Below, one piece after another: positions 46,301-58,300 of a stretch of DNA of 64,000 bases (within the stretch, counting starts at the first letter, position 1; each line of letters begins with the position of its first letter). Location of the stretch: contig CALNXK010000172.1 in NCBI GenBank assembly GCA_942486035.1, forward strand, positions 440,001 through 504,000, written 5' to 3'. The DNA comes from Porites lobata. Its lineage: Eukaryota > Cnidaria > Anthozoa > Scleractinia > Poritidae. Under the pieces are notes generated by a model, which ran no database searches, had not been told where the DNA came from, and saw only the letters and a program-made list of their open reading frames with translations. Made by a program: the position numbers and the translations under genes.

Positions 46301-49300
46301 AACGTAACTTCAGAAATAAAACTACCCTGACACAGTTTAGAAAATCTCTTGTTATTGCTTGATTTGCCACACTAACAATCTCTGATAATGCTCGGAGATC
46401 GTCGTATCGTCTTCGGCACTATTCGGATGCTTTTTTTCCCCCACAAATTCGGGTTATAGGGATACGAAAATCACACTCATTTGAATCAGAAAAAGTTAGC
46501 GGGTATATTATTGATGAAAGCGCATACAATTTACCCGGCTCTCGTTCTTCACCCAAATGTCCTTTTATTCTTGATCCTCCAGGCATCAGTGTGCATGTTT
46601 ACTGTAGTCTGCAACAACATTTACTATTCATTCAAAATATTTCTCTATTTCCGATTGGCTTAAATCTTTAATTTAATGCTCAATAATTCTTCATTCTTAG
46701 TTAGCGTTGTCCAAATTCATAAGGTGTTCACCGGTCAAAATGATAAATACGATTGACGTCAATCGTAACTGCCGTGCAACAGGCACATATTTTGTGCCCA
46801 GCTATGCTACCGTGCCTTCGCGTCGTTTGATGTCATTGATGTCAGTTACTGATGTCAAATTTGCAATGATTGCAAGCATCTTCAAAATTAGGTGAGCGTC
46901 AGTTTGATGCGAGGAATTAGCTAATTTTTGGAGGGGGATAGGGGTGGTTAAGGCCAATCAGAAACGGAGAAGTATTTTGAAGTAGTAGCAATCCGGTTAT
47001 TTTAGGAAAAAACTTTCGGCTGTGGGTGCATCTCATTTCAGTTGACAGAGTGCAGTGAATTTACCTTTTCAAGGTGGCTCGATATCCCAATTTTGAACAC
47101 AAACTACGTCTCCAAGATTTGGAAGAATTACCACCACAGCTGTATTAGATAGAGATGAAAAAATTGTTATGATCAGGCTTACAATAGCATCGGAGTTGTC
47201 ATAATGGGGAAATGACGCCATTATCTATTTTACTTGCAGCCTATTTTCCGGGCACTTGTAACTGTTCTTCCAAAATCGTTCTCGGGAGCTGTTTTTCTAC
47301 AAAAGCTGCTTCGATGTTTTTTCTTGAAAGTCGAAAAATTAGACTTTTTCCCTTCTTTGTCTTGTGTTTTTGGCGGACAGTTGTCATCTATAAGGGCAGG
47401 AATCCCAATTTCGGTCCTCTCCACTAACAGCTGTCAACAAATGGCGGGAAATCCTGAGCAATCGTTACGTTCATTTACAAGTGTTCATATGTAGTTGCAC
47501 ACTTTGTGTTCAATGTTTTAAAATGTCGGACGTCTATGTCAAGATTATTATGGACGAGAAGGAGGTAAAACTAGTCTTTAACTCTAAACAACGGTAATCA
47601 GACCATGATCTTCAGGCTCGATCTACACCAGGGGACCTACGTACCTTTCCTACGAAGAAGGGGAGATAATTCTCCCATCAGATACTGGCTTTTACCAGTC
47701 CGAAGACCCTAAGAAGACGTAGTTTGTCGACGGGAAACGAATGAGTGCGAACTCAGCGCAGTGGTGCCCGCAGTGCAGTCTACAGCGCTTGGTATATTTC
47801 TTTCCTACCTGAGGACGGGAACAATTTCACCCTCCTCGCCTGGACAGAGTGCGCAGGCCGTACTTAAACGACCGACCTTCACCACCAACTAGAACTTCGC
47901 AAGCTAATATTTTGCATCTGAATCAGAGGACCGCAAAGTGCACGACCTGTAAACGGCTTTCTGGTATGTTTTAGCTCTTAATAGCACGGCAATGGCCAGA
48001 AAACCGCTCGACTAGATTCAAAACGCGTTTTTCGGCAAAATCTCCAGGGGCGAATGGGTTAATCTTGACATAAAGGTCCGACATCTTGAACACTTGTAAA
48101 TTAACCGAAAATTAGGATTCCCGCCTTTATTTGACAACTGTCCGCCAAACACACCAAACAGAGGAAGTGAAAAAAATCGACTTTCGTCTTTGGAGAGAAA
48201 GGCAAAGAGCTAGAAAAACTCGAGAAATTTCTCTTTCCAGCTTTTGTGCGATTAGTGAGATATAAATATTACTCAAGAAAATTGGTTCACTATATATTGA
48301 AGAAAAATCCAAAGAGAATCAGGCTTTTTATGAAAAAAAGGAGGCTCTTTCTCATAGTTTTCATAACGGCGAGTGAAAGCCCAAAAAAGTATTTTTTTTT
48401 ACTTTTGATTGTAAAACACAAATAATGACCTTGAATTTTAGACATTTTTCGTTTTTTATGATTCACGCTTTTTGTAAAAAGTAGAATTGCCGGAACCGAC
48501 CACATATTTAGCTCTACATAATTTTTAACAAAAAAGTGTATTTAAAGTGTGTTCCTAATTGCAGAAATACATGATTACTTAGTAATGATGGTTTATTACG
48601 AAAACGTTTTTTTGCTTTCTTTTGTAGTCAACTCGGGTAACTAAAAGACGTGCCTCATCCATGGAAGGTAAGAAGACAAAGTTTCTTTATCAATTGTTTA
48701 AGCCCTAGGGTTATGCCTTTTCTAGACAGGTGTATGATTGTCTAGGTGAGCCTACTATCCTGAAAATAAAATTCATATCTTCGAGCCTCCGTGTAGTGTT
48801 CTTTTTATTATATAGACAAAAAAACATCGATAAGATATTAGATGGAAATTACCGAAATTCCGTCATCGATAAACTCACGTGTGATTATGGAAATAAACCA
48901 CTAGGGTCCCCGATGTAGTTGTTATGAATTTTACGAGAGGTGTATTTTCAGGTAAAACACTTGTGTCTATATAATAATTAAAATTATTTCCAAAAAGACA
49001 CTGCTCATATCGAACCTACATTTCAATATTTTTGTTGCTTGTTTCATATTGAAAAGTATTTTTTATATATTAAATAGGCCCTCTTTCTATCGTATTAAAA
49101 GTTATTTCTTCTTTCAGAGAATGCAAGCAACACGGAAACTTATCCAGAATCACTCCCGAAAACCAGAAAGACTCGTAAGGTTAGTTAAAAATTAGCGCGA
49201 CATTAGTTCACTACTTACTGAACTTAGTTAACTATTTAGTGAACTATTTGCGTTACATAGCCAAGGTCCTTTTTTTCAGGTTTCTATTTTACATGACATG

Positions 49301-52300
49301 TAACTGGAGCTATTGTATAAAAGGAGGTGGATTTGTTCTTTGAGTTCTTGTAAAGCTCAGTAAACGTTTTCGACATGCAGTATAGCTCCTATTTGAAGAT
49401 TCGAAGACTAGCTCTTGTATTTCGTTAGAATTCTGACGTTTTCGCTGCGCAGTTAATAGACGTATTTTTCTTTTTTCTATTTAAAGGGAAATGAAGCATC
49501 TGAAGGAGGTACGTCAATCAAAAACGGTAAAAAGCAAAGTTTGATATAGCTAGTCGCTAGTTCACATTTTCCATGATTTTTATCTCTTCTGGGTAGTGGA
49601 TTCGAGACTTGGTGGAACTGAGATCGCTAAACCTTCATATCCCAGCCAGGGACAGTGTGGCTCAAGATTTATTACGTCATGTACTATGGATTCCCAATTT
49701 CCAGCAAGTACAGCATCGCAAATGCATAACACCGATAACATCGACTCCTCTCACGGGGAGGGGTCAGAGAATGGTGACTTAAATAATGATTCTTCTCTCC
49801 ACTTTAAAGATTTGCCACGTTCAAACTTTAATTTTTATAGGCCGCTTGGCCCGTCTCCAATAGGGTTTTCATGTTTCTTTATGCTCTCAGGTAAAGTAGT
49901 GAAAGGTTTTCTTTTATGCAGTTATAGGATGTATTCATTTGTTGTAGCGGTGCTTAAATTGGGTCTGATACGAAGTGATTGAGAGCCTTGACCTGGGGCC
50001 AAATTAAAACGCGTTACCAGATTGATTTTTAGCTGATTGGCTGTTAAGGAATAAACACATCAACGGAAGTAAGAGATCTCTGAGAACTTTCGCTCAATAA
50101 CTTGCAATACTCCACAACCGGACCATTGCCTAGAAACAAAAGGAAGGAATCTAGTCTAGGTATTGATTAATTATTGTATGGTGATGATCAAATATACATT
50201 TGTGTTTCTGGTGGAACTCGCCAACAATCAACAACGTGAATGACATGATTTGAGGGAATGTAATTACCCCAAAGTCGTGATCTCGTTTACCTATAGCTTG
50301 CAACGTTTATCCCTTATTTAACTTTTTTTTTATAATTATTCCTCATCTTTTTACAGAAGCAAGAGAATTTCCAAACACAATTTATAATCATGGTAGGGAT
50401 TTAAGGCTCCCGCCTGCAATTCTGTGTTTATTTGTTTTCTTTTTCAAAACAATATGACTTTAAAACGTCCACGCTGTTCTTGAACAGAAAATGAAAGAAG
50501 TCTATAATTTATCTATTTGTTTTAGAGAAAGAGGCAATGAGATGCATTATGTCAAACAACTGAGCTTTATTTAAGCCACTTCTCAAGAAACCTCCGTTTG
50601 TTACTTATTACCTTCTTTAAGCCATTTCTTTTTGTAACAAGAACTGACATTCCACAACTTTCAACAGTTTGTGCGGAGTACCAAGAAGACCAGGGGCGGC
50701 TCTATGGTGTGCATCTTCCTCGCTGGTGTACCAACGGCGAGGATCTACCAGACGTTTACAAGGTTATTGAAAGGCATTTAACAACGAAAGGATCTGATGC
50801 TATTGATACCATTCTTGAGGCATCAAATCTCTCAGAGGACCTATTGCACCATATAAAGAGCATATCGAATAAGTCAGTTCCAGGAAAATGGATTCCGCTG
50901 GAAGTTAGAATTGCCCTGGGATTAGTTGCTTTAGCACAGGTACTGATCTTCATTACGTATTCCTTATTTACTGGTACCTCATCACTTTTGCCACTAAACA
51001 CCACTTTTTGTTGAAGTTGCTTTCAATCTGTATTTTCTCGGCTTAGTCTAAGCTTTTCTCGATTCTAACCACCCGGTCAATGTACAGGCAGAGAAGTTCA
51101 GTTGGTCGTGGGAACATCTAAACCTCTATCAAGAACCAATGCACAATGTTTTTTTCGATCACACAGTCATTGCGTTACATTTCCGTTACGCAAAATATAA
51201 ATATATATACCGCAGAACAACAGGACTGAAGACTCGGCACCTCGTGGCTCAGCTCTGGCATTCAGGGCGGCAAAACGTTCTGCGCAGGTTTCTGCGCATC
51301 ATTAATCGCGGGCTCATCCCATGGATGAAATTTGCCAGGAATACGGCTTCCTTCACCAATGCGAGTTCGAGATATTGGTGGTTACAAAAATGCATTAAAC
51401 GTGTTGTGGATAAGCGTTATTTTCTTTGGGCAAATCACTGTACAAAGATATTTGTTTTATCTGTCTACAGGCGGACTATGGACCTTATATATCCAGTAAC
51501 TTCCTTATATGAACGCATTTTCTGATTGCATCCGGGGAAAAAATCGGACCGTCGTTAGCAATTTTGCAGCACAGCGCGTGGAAATTAATGGAGTTTAAGT
51601 CCAGTTTAATGCAAAGTATATTTGTAGAAAATTAAGATACTTGTATGAGGATTGGTGGGGAAGCATTAATTGTTTTGCGGGAAAACATTTAAAAGCCCGC
51701 CAATGTTTTCAAATTTGCTACCCGGCTAAAAGTTCGCGCTTGCTCATTTCGTTTTTCCGCCCTGAAGCTCGGCCAACGGTTTTTGGCGCCCACGAGGAAA
51801 TGGTTGGCTAGCGGTGATGTATTTTCAAAATGGTGGTTTTTACCGTTTTTTCTATGACGCATAGATCAGGAGGTATTGACTGGGATACATGTTCGAAATT
51901 GATCCATTAAGATCTCATTGGGCTTATACTGTAGGTAATACCAATAATTAGCTTTTTCACACTATTTACTTACGATACACTTTAACTTTCAATTACAATT
52001 TGTCGAAACCTCAGTCATCATCACCATCACCCAGTGTAATTTGTCAAAATGAATCTTGCAAGCCTTATTTTCAGTCTGGTTTGCTTTTGGCTGTATTTAT
52101 CCCTCATATATTATACTTGCTAATATCGTATCGTCTGGTGTGTTTTTGTCGACAGAAAGGTACGGAGAAAGACCAGCTCACTCTGGAAAAACTGGCTGCC
52201 CTTAAGAGAGTTCCTATTCCCTCCTTCTGTGGGGATATTGCACAGGTATGGGTGGGATCGGGAAACGATCTGACATCTTGGGAGGGTTGGAAATAAGAGA

Positions 52301-55300
52301 CGAATTCAAGCAGGGTAAAAACAAGCCTATTTATGCGAAACTGGAATAAATTATGCATGACAGGGTCCCTTGTAGATGTGTCGATTTACATCCCAAAGTA
52401 ACTGGGGGCGTCTGTGATTGACGATACCCAGTAAGAATGTTTTTTGATTAAAATAGTTGATATGTTAAAAGGTGAATAAATGCTCACTCATAACTTCATC
52501 TGTGTACCAAAAAGAATTCTTCACCGTTTACAATGAGGGCTTTCATGGATCGTGGATCCAATTTCCAGGTTTAAAAGGCTAGTGGAACTGGCGGTCTAAA
52601 AAGGGGCAAGTCAGCCCGAAATATCATATTTCTTTTTCACTAGAGAGATAAGTTTGCTATTTGTGCTTAGAGGGTTAACCAAAGCGAGAAATTGGTGATT
52701 TATTTCTGGGACACCATTTCTTTCCCCTTCAGGGTTCTTTGCATTCGACCGTTACAACGTTGAGTTAACAGGGAACTAATAAGCTACGACGTTTTCTAAT
52801 GACGCTTGTCAACGGGAAGTGGACTTTTTGCATTCTTGCATTTGACCACATTTTCGCGCAAATGGTCTCTATGAAAGTTAAGGAACTTAGCAATTCAAAT
52901 TTGGCAGCATCAAGGCATATTGAAAGGGTAAAGGTCTCATTTCCAGGTGATGTGCGTTGCTCAAAAACGCATTTGCTTAAGCTTCCTATTGCGGCCTCTA
53001 GTTTCGTTAGAGGCCAGTGATAATCTAATGTTAAAACGCTCTATCTGGAAGGGGGAGCGTGGATGCACAATCCATTCTCACCGGTGATATCAGTGCTCAA
53101 GTACTATCCAGGCCTGATTACAATCCTTAGCCACTCAGGAGGTTCTTTAAACACGGTATCTATCCAAGTTGGGATCCGATAAGGCAGGCCCTTCAACTTT
53201 CTTTTGGGCTGATCGTATGATTTGGCTATTTAAATGAATATTCGTTTTGCCTCACTAAAGCATATTATATTACTTTTGTATTTTTTTCAATAAATATTGG
53301 TTTTTTGGGCATTGTTGAACAAAACCTCGGTATCTCAATTTTTGAATTTTTTCTCAGCAACTCACAACTGCCACCCAAGAAAGTGGTGAAGAGAGTGGCT
53401 GCTTTACAGAGGGTAAGTTTAAGAAACGTTCGCCTGTGACCGGGCTCCTTGGTGGGGAAAAACGGTGAATAGTAAAGGGGGTGCAAAACATCAGCGAGCG
53501 AGGAACTGGGGAGGGGGAAATGGCAGCGGCGCCGCACTGTTTTTGGCCCTTTTTCCCCAATAAGGAGCCTGGTTCCAGGCTAGCTTAAACATTTGATGTA
53601 AGTGAAATTACTTTTCATTCAAAATATCTCACCGTTTCTGATTGGCTCCAATCCCCGAGCAAGCTCTTTGTATCTTGCCAGCACTTACCATATTTGGAAG
53701 ATGTCGGCAATATACCATCGATTTGTAGGTACAACTCCCACTGGATTGGATTAGAACACCAACAAGGCCGCCGTTGTATTGTTTTGGAACACCAATATGG
53801 CCGCCGTGATGTCATGTGAAAACGCTCTATTAAATGGGGCTGAGTATGATATGAAGCATTATGCTGATCGCGGAGGATCTTCATAATTCTTCACATCAGT
53901 CTCATCCGCATTCAGTAATTGTTAATTTTTTTTCGTTCGTTACTTTCAGAAACCCCTCAGACAGGTTTAACTGTTTCATTATTTTAAAACTACCCCTGAC
54001 ATCTTTTTTTGCTGTGAAGGATCTAAACAATCCTTGCTCCTTCTAGTCATTAATACAGACAAATTGAGGTTGTGGAAACTTCCACTCTTAATGGATTCGG
54101 ATTCCCTGCTCATTCGCCGTCTTCAGCTAGGGAAATAATCGGTGCTCACAGTTATTGGTTTTCATACTTGACGTTTTGACCCTTGAAGTTTGATAAATTA
54201 GACTTATTGTTAACAGTCACATGGCCAATTGTAATTCTTACAAATGTCGCATTGCTCACGTTTAATCCTACTATATAAACCTTAGACCAAGGAAACCAAG
54301 AACATTTCGAAGAGTCTCCGGTGACCATTAACCCCAAAGAAGGCCCTACAGAGGTACGTTATGACTGATGTCGTTGATTGTCGACATTATTTAAGATCTC
54401 TTAGCGTATTAGCATTTTTTATTTTTTCCCATAGTCCTATGGCGACTTTGTCCACAGATTCAACAATTATAGCCACCTTACGAGATGCCATCATTTTCTC
54501 TAGGAGCGAAAGGGTTAAGAAAGGGTTCATGTGTGGAATTGCCTTTCGTTTTTTGTTGCCTTTTAAAGATGAAATTTAAGAACTGGTTTATACTTGGCGT
54601 GAGTATATCGAGTTATGGATGCATGCGGGAAGTTTGGAGAGCACGAGATAAGCGTAAGCGCCGAGATCAACTCTAGCTTCTTGAGTGGTCCGCAAACTTC
54701 CCAGGTGCATCCATAACTCGATATACACACAGCTGAAAGTATGAACCAATTCTTTAATAACATAGCTAGCAAAAACGCTTGCTTTTTTATTAAATGCAAA
54801 ATACTCGCAACAAGCGGCACAGAAAAACAATCTCTTCCATTGGTTAGTTTCAAACACGCACAATCGTCTAGTTTGAAAGAAAATTCTTTTTCTAAAACTG
54901 AGAGTGAAAATTTGCTTATTTATTCGTTAAACGATCATTAGAAACTAAGCAGAAACAAAGGTAAAAACATCTTAAAGTCCGACCTCGTAAAGTTGAAATA
55001 CTCAAATGTTCGTAAGAAGGCGTGGAGTATGGTTTGGATTCGTTGAAACGATGTATATGTTTTGCTCGGCGAAATCCAGGAGACTTTTTGTTCTGCGAAA
55101 ATTAAAGAATTCTTAAGCTACGTGCAAATGGATGCAAAATCTCCCAACATTTTTTGCCCAACAATGTTGGGAGTTCTTTCATCCGTTTGCAGGAAGCCTA
55201 AAGTTTGACCGGTTTCAAACTTTGCGCAACAACTCCAAATAACTCGCAACAACATGCAGCAGGGTGTGCAAACGGACGCAACATGTTGGGAGTTGTTGGC

Positions 55301-58300
55301 CAACAATGTTGCGTCCGTTTGCATGGCGCTTTGCATGCATTGTTCATTAGTACTTCTTGAGGGGACATGGCTGCAGTTGTTTTTGTGAGTAGTAAATTTA
55401 TGTCTTTTTAGTCTAGTTTGTCTTTTTATTGCAAATGATTTTTCCCCGCTTCGGATTGTTCGGTTAGGACAAAAGTGCATAATTTTTCGTTTATACTATA
55501 TAATTAACTTGTTTTCAAAAGGGTAAACAAACTTTAAAAACCCGAGGACACTTTATAATTGGATATTCCCCGACACAGGCGCGAGATTTTTTGCAGCTGA
55601 ATGCCAGTCTTCAATAACGGCAGACTTTTAAATGACTCAGGCTCTAATTTGTGAAACATCTTCACCACTTTTGCTTGTGGTATGAGTGGCTAGAAGCTCA
55701 ATTCCAAAACTTCCAAAAAGTTCTTCATCGTTGTCTTCGATTATTGGAGACTAAAGTGAGCAAAAAAGACAAAAATCCGAGTTTGATAGACACAGATGTA
55801 CACGTCATCTTATTTACGCACGGGCGTGCGTTGATTGCTTTCCCGAGGGACGTGACATTAAGTGTTTTCTTATTTTTCCGGACTTTCACTTCAGCAGCAA
55901 CAAACGAATAACCGGAGCAAATCAAAACAGTCGATTCGGAACTCAAAACTACCGAATAAATGATTTACAAGGTGCTTTCCTTATATAATCTGCGTCTTTT
56001 TCCTCCACTAGTTGCTGTTTCTCCTCTGGGATAGGTTTGAAAATCGTTGCCTTTTAGTTTGAGAATTCGTGTTCTTGTTGTGGACTCTTGTTGTCTTCAT
56101 TCCCGAAAGTGAAAACTGGCAGTGTTTTTCGCGCCTTATGTCACGCCACTTTCCACCATGCTTTGATCACGTGCTTGAGCGGGGTACAATTGCTCAAATG
56201 TACCACGATCGGGATACATTTGATTTTATTCAAGGTCATGTGACCAAGAATCAGCCAATGACAGTCCCTGTTTAGTTGAGTGAAAGTCTAGGAATATAAC
56301 AAAACAGATTGTTTCGACTTATAAGCCGAATATAGGGCAGTTTATAGCCATAATTAAACAGTAGACCTGCACCGTTGTAAACCTCTTATTTCACTGGTCC
56401 CCTTTAATCTACACTTCCATTGTTTTCAGGGATGGGGGCATTGTTATGTGACAATCCCTATTGTTTTCCCAGGTAATCAAAAACAATCTTTCAAATAGGT
56501 GCGGGATCGCCCTAAATAAACCCTTTAGCTAATAAATCCTTGGGGTTGCCCCTTTTTCACGAATTCTTTGCATTCAGTAGGACCAAGGGGTGAACTAATG
56601 TTATGTCACCCCGTTATGATTATGTTTCTTTTGTAAAAATTTTCTGCTATCTCTTTTAAAGGGCAAAGTCCCCTTCAGCCTAGAAGTCAAGAACATCCCG
56701 ATTTCAGAGTCCGTGGAATTTTTATTGGTAGAATTCGGGACTGGAAATGTCGTGGAAGCTTGTCGATCACGGAACTCAAAGAACACTTGGTTTGGACATA
56801 CTCCACGTTAGTGTCTGATTTCAAATGTTTAGTGCGCTGGACAAAATTGTTCTTGATTGATGTTTTCCTTTACAAAAATAAAACTAGCCAAGGAACCTTG
56901 ATAATATTTTTATCCTTTAAACTTTATTAAATTCGACACATGAAAAAATATTTTCATGTTGATCACCCGAGGAGGACTTACGTTACGGCGTATCCAAACT
57001 TGATAACGAAATGACAGAGGTTCGCAAAATCGCGTGATTTCTAAGAAATAAATCACGTGTTTTTCACTGAAATAGAATTTTATTAAAGTTCAGTCAAAAG
57101 AGAAAAATATAATTGAGCTGGGCTATTTTGCTACAGTAGTTTCAATTTTGTGTCGTAAAACGTCAGTCTACAACAGTTTTGTTCAATCTACAGTATCTTT
57201 AATGTTCCATGTTAGTGGGAGCCATTGTTGATTGAAATCTGAGCAACGATCTTTTGTTATTTATAGAAGAATTACATATGAACAATACGGTGGCTATAAT
57301 TTGTTCCAAAATGCAGAATTTAAAGCAAATTTTTCAATAAAAGTTTGAAGAAAATGTTAATTGAGTCATGTGTCTTGTTTTTTTTGCCGTCCCGTGCTGT
57401 GTTAAGCGCTATTTTGCGAGATGAATATTTGACCTCGGCGGTTAGAACTAAAGAAGGAGAGGTAAGAAATTAAATAGTTTGGCATCAGTTCCAGCTTAAA
57501 TTGGACTGGGTCACGCGCCGGCGGCTGATTGCTGCCTGCCTTGTCTCCTTCTCTAGTTCTAACGACCGAGGTCAAATATTCATCTCGCAATATAGCGCTT
57601 AAAACAGCACGGGACGGCGAAAAAAACATGACACATGACTCAGTTAACATTTTCTTCAAACTTTGATTGAAAAATGTGCTTTAAATTCTGCATTTTGGAA
57701 CAAATTATAGCCACCGTATTGTTCATATGTATTTCTTGTATAAATAACAAAAGATCGTTGCTCAGATTTCAATCAACAACGGCCCCTACTAACAGAGGGT
57801 GGTCTGCCTGTGCTTACTCTAGCCAGTCTTAGTCTTAGAGGTATTGTTTTGTCAATTAGAAATATTTAAGGTGGCTCGACCCAGTATTTTAATACGAACA
57901 CCCTCCATCTTTGAATCTCTTATACTTAAACAAATCGGTCTTTATTGTAAAACTATTATGACACATCACACATGGTGACACATGGATTGTCACGTGACAA
58001 TGACGTCACAATGGTTTTAGTTGTGAATCGAATTTCAGCCCTGTTCGGCATTTTCTTTTGAAATGCTTTCCGCCACATATTCTTTGAATGATTGTCTTTT
58101 GCTGTGTGAAGTTTATCAAAAATCTATAAGAGGAGTTTTGAGATATCTTGGAATTTCTGCAAAAAGTGTATGAATTATGAATGCACTGAAGACTGGACTT
58201 AATGGAGAAAAATTTGTTACTTTTTGGATGTTTCCGAAAAGGTTTTATGACTCATTCGTTTAGCAAATGACCCTTATACACTCTACAAGTCGCTGAACGC

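Larger units (their letters stand above)
45477..48627 (+). other. HSF-like gene, intron 3
   Basis: A 3.2-kb intron from GTTAGA to TTTTGTAG. It includes the repeat head at 46625 and the nested inverted elements at 47071-48200. No exon with fitting phase was seen in 45477-47070 or 48201-48627. Confidence 0.55.

Noticed and set aside
54563..54863. Minus-strand frames with IELWMHLGSL
   Set aside because: They sit in a palindromic MITE that reads similarly on both strands.
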